Below are positions 18,942 through 27,797 of a stretch of DNA of 64,000 nucleotides, one piece after another. How positions within the stretch are numbered: position 1 is the stretch's first letter; every line of letters begins with the position of its first letter. The DNA comes from Vibrio neptunius (GTDB lineage: Bacteria > Pseudomonadota > Gammaproteobacteria > Enterobacterales > Vibrionaceae). Under the pieces are notes generated by a model. It did no database searches. It saw nothing but the letters and a program-made list of their open reading frames with translations, and was not told the DNA's origin. The DNA is taken from NCBI RefSeq assembly GCF_000967495.1, contig NZ_JXXU01000088.1:1-64000 (forward strand). Direction: 5' to 3'. Made by a program: the position numbers and the translations under genes.

Positions 18942-19421
18942 TTATTGTTGTTTTATTAGTAATACGACCGCTTCGGTCGCGATACCTTCTTTGCGGCCAG
19001 TGAAACCAAGGCGCTCAGTTGTTGTCGCTTTGACATTCACATTGCCAATATCCGTTTCCAGATCTTGCGCAATCACTTCACACATCGCCGTGATATGCGG
19101 GGCCATTTTGGGCGCTTGAGCCATAATGGTGACGTCCGCATTACCCAGTATATACCCTTGTTGTTTAACTCTACGGTACACGTCGCGCAGCAAATCTCGG
19201 CTGTCAGCCCCTTTCCATTCATCATCAGTGTCAGGAAAGTGGCGACCAATATCACCCGCTGCAATAGCTCCGAGTAACGCATCACATAGTGCATGTAGAG
19301 CAACATCACCATCTGAGTGCGCGATCAGCCCCTGTTCATATGGTACAGAAACACCACCTATAATTACCGGGCCTTCACCACCAAACTTGTGAACGTCGAA
19401 GCCGTGACCAATACGAATCAT
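18942..19421 (-). CDS. ispF: 2-C-methyl-D-erythritol 2,4-cyclodiphosphate synthase
   Basis: Fifth enzyme of the MEP isoprenoid pathway. The 159-residue trimeric zinc enzyme has D9 and H11 in GFDVHKF, H43 region in [19 protein letters not shown], and the C-terminal [15 protein letters not shown] motif. Its gene is 3 bp downstream of ispD. Confidence 0.97.
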   Translation of the reverse strand: MIRIGHGFDVHKFGGEGPVIIGGVSVPYEQGLIAHSDGDVALHALCDALLGAIAAGDIGRHFPDTDDEWKGADSRDLLRDVYRRVKQQGYILGNADVTIMAQAPKMAPHITAMCEVIAQDLETDIGNVNVKATTTERLGFTGRKEGIATEAVVLLIKQQ

Positions 19422-19424
19422 GAT

Positions 19425-20129
19425 TCATCCTTTGTTACGATTAAGATAAAACTCTGCGAGCGCTAAATCTTCGGGCTGAGTAATTTTTATATTATCTGCC
19501 GCTCCCTGTACTAGGGCTGGAGATTGCCCAGACCACTCCATCGCGGACGCTTCGTCAGTAATCGTAATACCTTTCAAAAGCGCCTCACTCAAAGCCGTGG
19601 TCAATTGCTCAGTTTTAAACATTTGTGGAGTCAGTGCGTGCCACAGTGCTTCTCTATCTACAGTATGATCAATATTTTGACCTCTGTTTGCTCTTTTCAT
19701 TGTGTCTCTGACGGGCGAAGCAAGAATGCCTCCAACCTCATGCTTTAATGACACCTCAATAAGCTTATCTAAATCTTGCTGTTTTACACATGGCCTAGCG
19801 GCATCATGCACCATCACCCAATCGGCAAGCTGATGGTCACAAACAAACTTAAGCCCAGACAAGACGGAATCTGCTCGCTCCCGTCCTCCATCCACTTTTA
19901 CTACTTGCGGGTGTTGGGCAATAGACAGCAGCGGGAAATATGGATCACCTTTGGTAATCGATACGATGACTTTGTCTATCTTTGGGTGTTGCAGTAGTTT
20001 CTCGACGGTATGCTCAAGGACGGCTTTATCGTTAATAGAAAGGTACTGCTTTGGGCGGTCTGCCTGCATGCGGCTGCCAACACCAGCCGCAGGGACTATC
20101 GCTACAATGGAAGGGGTCACTTGCGTCAT
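19425..20129 (-). CDS. ispD: 2-C-methyl-D-erythritol 4-phosphate cytidylyltransferase
   Basis: Transfers CMP to MEP in isoprenoid synthesis. The 234 residues show the nucleotidyltransferase signature [30 protein letters not shown] and [10 protein letters not shown]. It lies between ftsB and ispF with very short gaps, the canonical ftsB-ispD-ispF arrangement. Confidence 0.97.
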   Translation of the reverse strand: MTQVTPSIVAIVPAAGVGSRMQADRPKQYLSINDKAVLEHTVEKLLQHPKIDKVIVSITKGDPYFPLLSIAQHPQVVKVDGGRERADSVLSGLKFVCDHQLADWVMVHDAARPCVKQQDLDKLIEVSLKHEVGGILASPVRDTMKRANRGQNIDHTVDREALWHALTPQMFKTEQLTTALSEALLKGITITDEASAMEWSGQSPALVQGAADNIKITQPEDLALAEFYLNRNKG

Positions 20130-20131
20130 GC

Positions 20132-20410
20132 TCAGTTGTCATCTCCGACAATGCGGTAAAACGTCTCACCTTCTTTTACCATTCCCAGTTCGTGACGAGC
20201 GCGCTCTTCGATTGCGTCTAGTCCTTGGCGAAGGTCATCAATTTCAGCGAACATTTCATCGTTTCGGTTCTGCAGGTTGCCATTGACCTGATGCTGAACT
20301 TCAATTTCAGCTTTGACCGACTGAAACTCAGAGATGCCATTTTTGCCCAACCACAAGGTGTACTGCAGCCAGCCTAATAACAAGAGTAAAGTTAGGGCAA
20401 AAATTCGCAT
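20132..20410 (-). CDS. ftsB: Cell division protein FtsB
   Basis: Small bitopic division protein of the FtsQLB complex. The 92 residues from the ATG at 20410 begin with a membrane anchor ([17 protein letters not shown]), then a coiled coil (about 30-70) and a C-terminal [15 protein letters not shown] segment used for FtsQ binding. An in-frame start 12 codons upstream exists but would spoil the anchor, and the shorter form matches the family length. Confidence 0.93.
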   Translation of the reverse strand: MRIFALTLLLLLGWLQYTLWLGKNGISEFQSVKAEIEVQHQVNGNLQNRNDEMFAEIDDLRQGLDAIEERARHELGMVKEGETFYRIVGDDN

Positions 20411-20438
20411 AAAATATTCTAAGAATGAGAGATATAGA

Positions 20439-20497
20439 AAGACCACATATATATCATAATGTCTCTTTTCAAGCGAGATTGAAGAATGTGGTCTTTA
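20439..20497. repeat. Perfect 11-bp inverted repeat between uppP and ftsB
   Basis: AAAGACCACAT (20439-20449) and ATGTGGTCTTT (20487-20497) are exact inverses 37 bp apart, just before ftsB on the minus strand. It may be the uppP terminator with a long loop, or a leader structure of the ftsB operon. The T tract is poor for a terminator. Confidence 0.5.
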
Positions 20498-20518
20498 CAA
20501 AGTTATTGATGACTGTGC

Positions 20519-21322
20519 CTACTGCATGAGTAAAAATGCAAACAAACCGAAGCCGAGGATCAATCGGTAAATCACGAAAGGTGTCATTCCCATTCTAGAG
20601 ATCAATTTCAGGAAGAAATGAATACATACGTAGGCGCTGATAAACGAGGTTACGATCCCGGTCAGCAACACACCCAAATGAATAGGGTCGCCACTGCTTA
20701 CTAGTTTCAGACCTAAATAACCACCAGCCAATAGAATGATAGGAATAGACATTAAGAAGGAAAATCTTGCCGCCGCTTCTCGGGTAAAACCTAGGTACAA
20801 GGCTGCCGTGATCGTCGCACCAGAACGCGAAGTGCCAGGAATCATGGCTAGTGCCTGAGCAACACCAATAAACAAGGCTTTTTTCCAATCCGCCTGATAT
20901 TCATCATCCTCGAGACTCGAATATTTATCGACATACCATAGCAATAAACCAAACACGATCGTGGTGGTCGCTATCACCCAAGCACTGCGCAGATACAATT
21001 CTATAAAGTCTTTCATTAGCAAACCAAACACACACGCAGGAATAGTTGCTAGAATGATCATCCACGCCAGTTTTGCTTCTTTACTGCGATCACCTTTAAA
21101 AATAGACGCAAAAAAGGCCGACAGTAACGACACAACTTCACTACGAAAATAGATCATGACGGCTGCTAATGTACCAACATGTACGGCCACATCGAACGCT
21201 AAACCTTGATCTTCCCAGCCTAACACCGCTGAAGGCAAGATTAAGTGCGCCGAGCTGGAAATAGGCAAGAACTCGGTAAGACCTTGTATTAAGGCCAGAA
21301 TAAACGCTTCAAAATAACTCAT
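20519..21322 (-). CDS. uppP: Undecaprenyl-diphosphatase UppP (BacA)
   Basis: Integral membrane phosphatase that recycles undecaprenyl pyrophosphate to the lipid carrier; overexpression gives bacitracin resistance in E. coli. The 267 residues contain the (E/Q)-rich signature [20 protein letters not shown] and the [10 protein letters not shown] motif, with about eight membrane segments. It lies 11 bp after folK. Confidence 0.96.
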   Translation of the reverse strand: MSYFEAFILALIQGLTEFLPISSSAHLILPSAVLGWEDQGLAFDVAVHVGTLAAVMIYFRSEVVSLLSAFFASIFKGDRSKEAKLAWMIILATIPACVFGLLMKDFIELYLRSAWVIATTTIVFGLLLWYVDKYSSLEDDEYQADWKKALFIGVAQALAMIPGTSRSGATITAALYLGFTREAAARFSFLMSIPIILLAGGYLGLKLVSSGDPIHLGVLLTGIVTSFISAYVCIHFFLKLISRMGMTPFVIYRLILGFGLFAFLLMQ

Positions 21323-21333
21323 TAGATACTCAA

Positions 21334-21828
21334 TTATGTTTGGTAATCAAACCAGAGGTCGACTTTATTTAAGGTTTCCGGATAAGACGATTCGAGCCAG
21401 ATTTGGCGTATGGTTCGACCATCACCTGGCACACAAAGTTCAGCACAAAGCTCATTAAGTGGCTCAATCACAAAACCGTATTTGTAGATATCGCTCCGGG
21501 GAAGCTCCGGCGAACGCTCAGAGATACTCTGATCAAATAAAATGATATCGAGATCGATAGTCCGCGGCTGAAACTTTTGGGCATCTTCTTCCCTACCCCA
21601 TTTGAGCTCAATATGACGCAGTTGTCGTGAAAATTCCGTTAAACTTAACGGCGTTTTCATTTCTACGACAAGGTTATAGAAGGTATCCCCTTCAAACCCA
21701 ACCGCTTCACACTCATAAATCGTGGACAGTCTAAGATTCTGACCCAAAGCAGACAACTCATCAATTGCGGCTTTAATGTGTTTACGCCTTTCTACATTGG
21801 ATCCTACTCCAATGTATGTGGTGTTCAT
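21334..21828 (-). CDS. folK: 6-hydroxymethyl-7,8-dihydropterin pyrophosphokinase FolK
   Basis: Folate pathway kinase. The 164-residue protein has the HPPK signature with GSNV near the start, [24 protein letters not shown] in pieces (R..PRTIDLDI) and the catalytic Asp pair. Its ATG overlaps the folB stop (ATGA), so folB-folK are coupled. Confidence 0.92.
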   Translation of the reverse strand: MNTTYIGVGSNVERRKHIKAAIDELSALGQNLRLSTIYECEAVGFEGDTFYNLVVEMKTPLSLTEFSRQLRHIELKWGREEDAQKFQPRTIDLDIILFDQSISERSPELPRSDIYKYGFVIEPLNELCAELCVPGDGRTIRQIWLESSYPETLNKVDLWFDYQT

Positions 21829-22178
21829 GCCACGCCTCGTTCAATGATAACTCCAACACCGGAAGCTTGTGGTACAGCACCAGGTTTGGTTAGGCGAATC
21901 TTGACCCATGGCACACTGAATTGCGTCATGATCAGTTGCGCCACTTCTTCAGCCACACGCTCAACAAGTAAAAAACGGCCAGATTCAATATGAGATAACA
22001 CCGCAGAACTGACTTGCGCATAATCCAGCGCATCAGCCACATCATCACTTTTACCTGCTGGTTGATTGTCATGAACCATTTCAATATCCAAAACCAGCTT
22101 TTGTTTGATTTCCTGTTCCCAATCGTAAACGCCGATAGTGGTGATCACTTCTAACTGCTCGATAAATACTTTATCCAT
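21825..22178 (-). CDS. folB: Dihydroneopterin aldolase FolB
   Basis: Cleaves dihydroneopterin in folate synthesis. The start at 22178 (MDKVFIEQLEVITTIGVYDWE, 117 residues) matches E. coli FolB; an upstream in-frame ATG at 22211 would add 11 atypical residues. The conserved KSDDVADALDYA and RFLLVERVAEEVA stretches are present. It is divergent from plsY, the usual arrangement. Confidence 0.94.
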   Translation of the reverse strand: MDKVFIEQLEVITTIGVYDWEQEIKQKLVLDIEMVHDNQPAGKSDDVADALDYAQVSSAVLSHIESGRFLLVERVAEEVAQLIMTQFSVPWVKIRLTKPGAVPQASGVGVIIERGVA

Positions 22179-22336
22179 GCGCTTTGCTTCCTTTAGAGGT
22201 CGGATACCCAAATCAGGTAAAAAGTCGTACTATTTTTATCTCAAACGCCACGCAGTTGGTAGTTTGAGTATTCTAAGCGCGATATGATATCAATTACTTG
22301 CCTAGCTAACATCTCTTTATAACGAGTAACTTTACT

Positions 22337-22948
22337 ATGACGCCACTAGCACTTGTCATGATCATCCTTGCCTATCTACTGGGCTCGATCTCAAGTGCTG
22401 TTTTGATCTGTCGCATACTCAGGTTTCCTGACCCTCGAGGAGTAGGCTCTCACAACCCAGGTGCGACCAACGTGTTAAGAATTGGAGGTAAAAAGGCAGC
22501 AGCGGCAGTGCTGCTGTTCGATATGCTCAAAGGGACTATTCCCGTTTGGGGTGGTTACTTCCTGAATATTGATCCAATCATTCTTGGTGTAATTGCCATC
22601 GCAGCCTGTTTAGGCCATATGTATCCGATCTTCTTTCATTTTAAAGGTGGTAAAGGTGTTGCGACTGCCTTAGGCGCCATAGCCCCAATAGGACTCGACT
22701 TGACAGCAATGATCATTGCAACATGGCTGTTAGTAGTACTGATTTTCCGTTACTCATCTCTGGCTGCCATCGTCACGGTACTATTAGCACCTTTATATAC
22801 GTGGATGATCAAACCTCAATACACATTACCCGTCGCCATGCTATGTTGTCTGATTGTATTCAGGCACCACCAAAATATCAGACGCTTGTTTGAGGGAACA
22901 GAACCTAAAGTCGGCGAGAAAAAGAAAGGAATCAACAAGGCCTCCTGA
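22337..22948 (+). CDS. plsY: Glycerol-3-phosphate acyltransferase PlsY
   Basis: Membrane acyltransferase using acyl-phosphate to make lysophosphatidic acid. The 203 residues show the three PlsY motifs: [32 protein letters not shown] and the C-terminal [10 protein letters not shown], with about five membrane segments. It is divergent from folB. Confidence 0.95.
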   Translation: MTPLALVMIILAYLLGSISSAVLICRILRFPDPRGVGSHNPGATNVLRIGGKKAAAAVLLFDMLKGTIPVWGGYFLNIDPIILGVIAIAACLGHMYPIFFHFKGGKGVATALGAIAPIGLDLTAMIIATWLLVVLIFRYSSLAAIVTVLLAPLYTWMIKPQYTLPVAMLCCLIVFRHHQNIRRLFEGTEPKVGEKKKGINKAS

Positions 22949-22961
22949 TGAGGCCTTGTTA
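22935..22961. terminator. Bidirectional terminator plsY / hydrolase
   Basis: AACAAGGCCTC ... GAGGCCTTGTT forms an 11-bp stem with a short loop. It overlaps the 3' end of plsY (stop at 22946-22948) and ends close to the convergent hydrolase gene. Confidence 0.8.
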
Positions 22962-22964
22962 TTG

Positions 22965-23792
22965 CTAGCTGTATACCTTGGAAAGGAAGTTCTGCAGCAT
23001 TGCGGTCACAAATTCCGGCTGCTCTAGGTTGGCAATGTGACCAGCTTTTGGTACCTGAATCAGCTCAGAACCGGTAATACAATCGTTCATCAAATACGAT
23101 TCCAGTACCGGACGAGGAATATCTTCTTGCCCCACAGCGATCAGCACAGGTAACGTGAACTTCTCAATATCTTCGATTTGATCTCGACGACCAAACACCA
23201 TTCGCCCCATACGTGCGACTTCGGCAGCTTGCTGACCTTTCAGATTAGATAACTTCTCTCGAAACCCAGCTACTAAATAAGGTGAATCTTGCTCTGCATT
23301 TCGCGCAAAAAACATCGGGGTCACAATATCAATGATAGGCTCTGGAACCATTTGTGCGGCCGAAATCGTCTCCAACATAGTAAAGTATTTCTTGTGGGTC
23401 ACTTCCGGCTCTAAACCAACGAACGTATCCATCATAACTAGAGATTTGACACGCTCAGACGCCAGATTTACCACTTCACTGCCCCACATACCACCCACAG
23501 AAAGCCCGATAATCGAAAACTGCTCAACTTCTAGATGGTCCATTAACGCTATAATTTGCTGAGCATAATCCACCAGTGAGTGAGTTGAATCTGGGGCAAA
23601 CTCAGACTGACCATGCGCCCAAAAATCCGGCACTATGCAGCGATAATTTTGACTTAAGACTTCAATTTGAGGCGCCCACATTTTGCTGTCCCACAAATAG
23701 CTGTGACCAAAAATGATAACTGGGCCTTGGCCAACATCCTGATACGCCATTTGATGGCCATCTACAGCAAATTTATTCACAGTTTTTTCCAT
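22965..23792 (-). CDS. Alpha/beta-fold hydrolase
   Basis: The 275-residue hydrolase has the full catalytic set: HG near HSYLWDS (oxyanion region), nucleophile elbow GLSVGG (Ser98), acid in VGQEDIPRP and His in KAGHIANLEQPE. It resembles the large group of esterase, dehalogenase and lactonase-like enzymes, and the substrate cannot be told. It has no signal peptide, so it is probably cytoplasmic. It stands alone between plsY and tsaD. Confidence 0.85.
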   Translation of the reverse strand: MEKTVNKFAVDGHQMAYQDVGQGPVIIFGHSYLWDSKMWAPQIEVLSQNYRCIVPDFWAHGQSEFAPDSTHSLVDYAQQIIALMDHLEVEQFSIIGLSVGGMWGSEVVNLASERVKSLVMMDTFVGLEPEVTHKKYFTMLETISAAQMVPEPIIDIVTPMFFARNAEQDSPYLVAGFREKLSNLKGQQAAEVARMGRMVFGRRDQIEDIEKFTLPVLIAVGQEDIPRPVLESYLMNDCITGSELIQVPKAGHIANLEQPEFVTAMLQNFLSKVYS

Positions 23793-23871
23793 TGATATTA
23801 TTTATAAAACTTAAGAGTATCATTAATAACAAAATTAACACCTCGGATGTTTTCAGTTTTACGCCAGAAGA

Positions 23872-23902
23872 AAGAAAAAAGGCCGACTCTCAAGAGCGGC
23901 CT
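23872..23902 (-). terminator. tsaD terminator
   Basis: Minus strand AAGGCCGCTCTTGAGAGTCG-GCCTT with inner CTCTTGAGAG pairing, followed by TTTTTTC. It starts about 16 bp after the tsaD stop. Confidence 0.85.
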
Positions 23903-23918
23903 TATTGCAGCAGGTCAT

Positions 23919-24935
23919 TTATACGATGGGTTCAAGCTGATCGATAGGCCAACGTGGCGTTGCCTGAACGGATAGATCAGCCAGCTCACCGTTCTTCAAG
24001 CGTTGCATACCTGCGTAAGCGATCATCGCACCATTATCAGTACAAAACTCGGTACGAGGGTAATAAACCTCACCACCCACTTTCTTTGCTAGCTGCTCCA
24101 AGTCTGAGCGTAAGCGGCGATTAGCACTCACACCACCCGCAATAACAATACGCTTAAAGCCCGTTTGCTCTAGCGCTCGCTTACATTTTATCGTTAATGT
24201 AGCACACACCGCTTCTTCAAACGCCAGAGCAATATCAGCACGAGTTTGCTCATCGTCACCATTCGCAGCAATGGTGTTAGCCGTGAATGTTTTCAGCCCA
24301 GAAAAACTCATATCTAAGCCCGGTCTATCCGTCATTGGACGAGGAAATTTAAAGCGCCCTAGCGTACCTTTTTCGGCCAACTTAGAAAGCAGTGGGCCGC
24401 CTGGGTAATCCAAACCCATCAGCTTAGCTGTTTTATCAAATGCTTCACCAGCGGCATCATCAATCGACTCACCAAGAATCTTATATTCACCAATGCCGTT
24501 TACTTCAACCATCATGGAATGCCCACCAGACACCAATACCGCAACGAATGGAAAAGGAGGAGGATTATCTTCCAACATAGGGGCAAGGAGGTGACCTTCC
24601 ATATGATGGACAGGCACAGCAGGCACACCCCACGCATACGCCAAGCTACGACCGATAGTTGCTCCTACAAGTAACGCCCCAACCAAGCCTGGACCTGCAG
24701 TATAAGCAACCCCATCAATATCTTTTGGCGTCAGGTTCGCTTCAGCCATTGCAGCTTTGATTAATGGGATCGTTTTCTTTACATGATCTCGTGAAGCAAG
24801 CTCAGGAACCACACCACCATAATCGGCATGGAGCTTAACCTGACTGTATAGCTTATGAGAAAGAAGGCCCTTCTCATCGTCATAAATCGCGATGCCTGTT
24901 TCATCACATGAGGTTTCAATACCAATAATGCGCAT
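23919..24935 (-). CDS. tsaD: tRNA N6-adenosine threonylcarbamoyltransferase TsaD
   Basis: Essential catalytic subunit for t6A37 in ANN-reading tRNAs. The 338-residue ASKHA-fold protein has IETSCDETG at the N terminus, the metal-binding [11 protein letters not shown] (H111, H115), GGHSMMVEV and [10 protein letters not shown]. It is divergent from rpsU, as in E. coli. Confidence 0.97.
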   Translation of the reverse strand: MRIIGIETSCDETGIAIYDDEKGLLSHKLYSQVKLHADYGGVVPELASRDHVKKTIPLIKAAMAEANLTPKDIDGVAYTAGPGLVGALLVGATIGRSLAYAWGVPAVPVHHMEGHLLAPMLEDNPPPFPFVAVLVSGGHSMMVEVNGIGEYKILGESIDDAAGEAFDKTAKLMGLDYPGGPLLSKLAEKGTLGRFKFPRPMTDRPGLDMSFSGLKTFTANTIAANGDDEQTRADIALAFEEAVCATLTIKCKRALEQTGFKRIVIAGGVSANRRLRSDLEQLAKKVGGEVYYPRTEFCTDNGAMIAYAGMQRLKNGELADLSVQATPRWPIDQLEPIV

Positions 24936-24991
24936 GGTTTAACCTAGGTGTCTTAATCTCAGATTCAAAATTGACGCAATCTTACCTCGGC

Positions 24992-25019
24992 TTGGCTTCG
25001 CAAACAAATTTTGTATACT
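24992..25019 (+). promoter_or_regulatory. Candidate promoter of the rpsU-yqeY-dnaG-rpoD operon
   Basis: TTGGCT (24992-24997), a 16-bp spacer and TATACT (25014-25019). Transcription would start near 25026, leaving a leader of about 140 bases with small inverted repeats (GGCTTT-AC-AAAGCC) before rpsU. Assigned from motif match only. Confidence 0.45.
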
Positions 25020-25163
25020 GAATAGACGGAAAAGGGCTTTACAAAGCCTATGCGATCGGATTAAAATTCCGCACCATTTTTGATCAAGCTGATTGTAGAC
25101 CCAGCATTTGAGCTCGGTACTGTGAAGTCAGCATTAACGAATAACCCCTGAGGTGAAAGGCAT

Positions 25164-25379
25164 ATGCCAGTAGTTAAAGTACGTGAAAACGAACCGTTCG
25201 ACGTTGCTCTACGTCGTTTCAAACGCTCTTGCGAAAAAGCAGGTATCCTTTCTGAAGTGCGTCGTCGTGAGCACTACGAAAAGCCAACTACAGTTCGCAA
25301 ACGCGCTAAAGCAGCGGCTCAAAAGCGTCACGCTAAGAAGCTAGCTCGCGAAAACGCTCGTCGCGTTCGCCTGTACTAA
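25164..25379 (+). CDS. rpsU: 30S ribosomal protein S21
   Basis: The 71-residue basic protein, identical in plan to E. coli S21 ([21 protein letters not shown] start, RRVRLY end), is needed for initiation with natural mRNAs. It is the first gene of the macromolecular synthesis operon. The AGGTGAAAGGC before the ATG is a strong ribosome binding site. Confidence 0.98.
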
Positions 25380-25405
25380 TAACTAAGTCCAAAAGGATTA
25401 TAGTT

Positions 25406-25849
25406 ATGGCTCTGATTGATACTCTCAAAGAAGAGCAAAAATTAGCGATGAAAGCCAAGAACAAGTTGCGTCTTGGTACTATTCGTTTAGCTCTTTCCGC
25501 CATTAAACAACGTGAAGTTGACGAACAGATAACTCTGGGCGACGACGATATTCTCGCTGTACTGACGAAAATGGTTAAACAACGTCGTGACTCTGTCGCT
25601 CAATTCGAATCAGCAGGTCGTCAAGACCTTGCTGACGCTGAGCAAGCTGAGATTGCTGTACTTGAGGACTTCATGCCCCAACCGCTAACAGATGAAGAAG
25701 TGGCTGCACTTGTTGAAAGTGCTATTTCTGATTCAGGTGCTGCGGGCATGCAAGACATGGGTAAAGTAATGGGCGTGCTTAAGCCTCAAATTCAAGGGCG
25801 TACAGATATGGGTAAAGTAAGTGGTTTAGTTCGCGCTAAACTTGGTTAA
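25406..25849 (+). CDS. yqeY: GatB/YqeY domain protein
   Basis: The 147-residue, mostly helical protein is of the YqeY family, which resembles the tRNA-binding tail of GatB. The function is not settled. Typical segments are LAMKAKNKLRLGTIRLALSAIK near the start and GKVMGVLKPQIQGRTDMGKVSGLVRAKL at the end, given here in part (QIQGRTDMGKVSGLVRAKL). It is 26 bp after rpsU and before an internal terminator-like stem ahead of dnaG. Confidence 0.9.
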   Translation: MALIDTLKEEQKLAMKAKNKLRLGTIRLALSAIKQREVDEQITLGDDDILAVLTKMVKQRRDSVAQFESAGRQDLADAEQAEIAVLEDFMPQPLTDEEVAALVESAISDSGAAGMQDMGKVMGVLKPQIQGRTDMGKVSGLVRAKLG

Positions 25850-25867
25850 TTACCCAACCCAAATTGC

Positions 25868-25904
25868 AACAAGCCGTGCTATCCTCTGGAACGCACGGCT
25901 TGTT
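25868..25904 (+). terminator. Internal terminator-like stem between yqeY and dnaG
   Basis: AACAAGCCGTGC and GCACGGCTTGTT form a perfect 12-bp stem with a 13-base loop, then TTGTATC. E. coli has a partial terminator between rpsU and dnaG that lowers primase expression; this is placed to do the same. Confidence 0.7.
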
Positions 25905-25942
25905 TGTATCTAGATTAGTCTTTTCTTTCTTTGTTAGGTTTT

Positions 25943-27700
25943 ATGGCAGGACACATCCCCCGCAGTTTCATTGATGACCTACTAGCTCGACTGGATATCG
26001 TCGATATCATTGACGCTCGGGTAAAACTTAAGAAAAAAGGCAAAAACTACGGCGCATGCTGCCCTTTCCACAACGAAAAAACGCCTTCCTTTAGTGTTAG
26101 CCAAGAAAAGCAGTTTTATCACTGTTTCGGCTGTGGGGCACACGGCAATGCCATCGACTTCATGATGGAGTACGAACGCCTTGAGTTTCCTGAAGCCATT
26201 GAAGAACTCGCTTCCTCTGTTGGTCTTGATGTTCCGAGAGAACAACGTCAAGGTGGACGTTTTCCAGCCAATCAACCTCAAGCAAACACCGAGCAAAAAC
26301 GTAATCTCTACGATTTAATGGCTGGGATCGCGCAATTCTATCAAAAACAACTCAAACTTTCCGCCAGTAAGGTCGCGATCGATTATCTCAAAGGTCGTGG
26401 TTTGTCGGGTGAAATTGTTCAGAAGTTTGGTATTGGCTATGTTGCAGATGAATGGGACCTCATCCGTAAAAACTTTGGCCAGCAGAAACAAGCTCAAGAT
26501 ATGCTTGTTTCAGGTGGTATGCTGATTGAGAATGACAAAGGGAACCGCTATGACCGTTTTCGTGGCCGGGTGATGTTCCCGATCCGCGACCGGCGAGGCC
26601 GAGTGATTGGTTTTGGGGGACGAGTCCTCGGGGATGGAACACCAAAATACCTTAACTCACCAGAAACACCGATATTTCATAAGGGTAAAGAGTTATATGG
26701 CTTATATGAAGTCATGCAGGCTTACCGTGAACCTCCACAGATATTGGTTGTTGAAGGCTATATGGACGTCGTTGCGCTTGCTCAATATGGTGTTGACTAT
26801 TCAGTGGCTTCACTGGGTACATCCACCACAGGTGACCATATTCAACTTTTGTTCCGTCAAACCAATACTGTTGTTTGTTGCTACGACGGTGACCGAGCAG
26901 GTAAAGAAGCGGCATGGCGAGCACTCGAGAATGCGCTACAATTCCTAAAAACAGGTAACACTCTGAAGTTTTTGTTTCTTCCTGACGGTGAAGATCCCGA
27001 TAGTTATATTCGAAAGCATGGTAAAGATGCTTTCGAGCAACAAATGAAGCAAGCGATCCCTCTATCACGCTACCTGTTTGAGAACTTGATCGAAATTCAT
27101 CAGCTCAACTTAGGCAGCAATGAAGGAAAGTCCGCACTGCGTGCACATGCCAGTAACCTGATCAATAAAATCCCAGACCCCTATTTCCAAGAGTTGCTGG
27201 AAAAACTTCTTGATGAACGCACTGGGTTTGACAACAGGTTGCGTCAACCACGTAAGAAAGTCAGTGAAACTAAGCCTCAACCGCATAAAGAACTCAAGCG
27301 AACTCCCATGCGTGAGGTTATCGCTTTGCTTATTCAGAATCCGAGCTATGCTCAAATGGTACCTGATTTGGCAAGTGTGAGAGACTTACCAGTCCCAGGG
27401 ATAAGTTTATTCATCGAGGTGCTTGAATATTGTCATCAGCACCCCAATGTAAACACAGGCCAGTTAACTGAACACTGGAGAGATACGAGCCATGAAGCTC
27501 TAATGTCTCGTTTAGCCGGATGGGAAATCCCACTCGACGAAGATAATGAACAAGATATATTTTTAGACTCACTGGACAAAATACTTGCTCAGTGTGTCGA
27601 AAAACAAATTGAAAATCTGCAGGCCAAAGAAAGAAGTGTCGGTTTATCAACCGAAGAAAGAAGGGAGCTGCTAGCACTAATGCTAGATTTAAAAGCGTAA
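25943..27700 (+). CDS. dnaG: DNA primase DnaG
   Basis: Synthesises RNA primers at the replication fork. The start at 25943 (MAGHIPRSFID, 585 residues) is preferred over an upstream TTG at 25931. Domains: CHC2 zinc finger (C40, H43, C61, C64), the RNA polymerase core with TOPRIM motifs VVEGYMDVV and CYDGDRAGKEAA, and a C-terminal DnaB-interacting helicase-binding domain (about 450-585). It is the central gene of the rpsU-dnaG-rpoD operon. Confidence 0.97.
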   Translation: MAGHIPRSFIDDLLARLDIVDIIDARVKLKKKGKNYGACCPFHNEKTPSFSVSQEKQFYHCFGCGAHGNAIDFMMEYERLEFPEAIEELASSVGLDVPREQRQGGRFPANQPQANTEQKRNLYDLMAGIAQFYQKQLKLSASKVAIDYLKGRGLSGEIVQKFGIGYVADEWDLIRKNFGQQKQAQDMLVSGGMLIENDKGNRYDRFRGRVMFPIRDRRGRVIGFGGRVLGDGTPKYLNSPETPIFHKGKELYGLYEVMQAYREPPQILVVEGYMDVVALAQYGVDYSVASLGTSTTGDHIQLLFRQTNTVVCCYDGDRAGKEAAWRALENALQFLKTGNTLKFLFLPDGEDPDSYIRKHGKDAFEQQMKQAIPLSRYLFENLIEIHQLNLGSNEGKSALRAHASNLINKIPDPYFQELLEKLLDERTGFDNRLRQPRKKVSETKPQPHKELKRTPMREVIALLIQNPSYAQMVPDLASVRDLPVPGISLFIEVLEYCHQHPNVNTGQLTEHWRDTSHEALMSRLAGWEIPLDEDNEQDIFLDSLDKILAQCVEKQIENLQAKERSVGLSTEERRELLALMLDLKA

Positions 27701-27719
27701 CCCTGTTCGAATAGTCAGC

Positions 27720-27735
27720 AACAAATTAATTTGTT
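27720..27735. promoter_or_regulatory. Perfect 16-bp palindrome upstream of rpoD
   Basis: AACAAATTAATTTGTT is fully self-complementary and sits 62 bp before the rpoD start, just after the dnaG stop. It could be an operator or an mRNA processing structure. There is no T tract typical of a terminator. Confidence 0.35.
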
Positions 27736-27797
27736 AATATGTGTGGTTTGCACTCGCATACTAATTCCTTCACCAGATACTAAGTTGGATACCGTCT

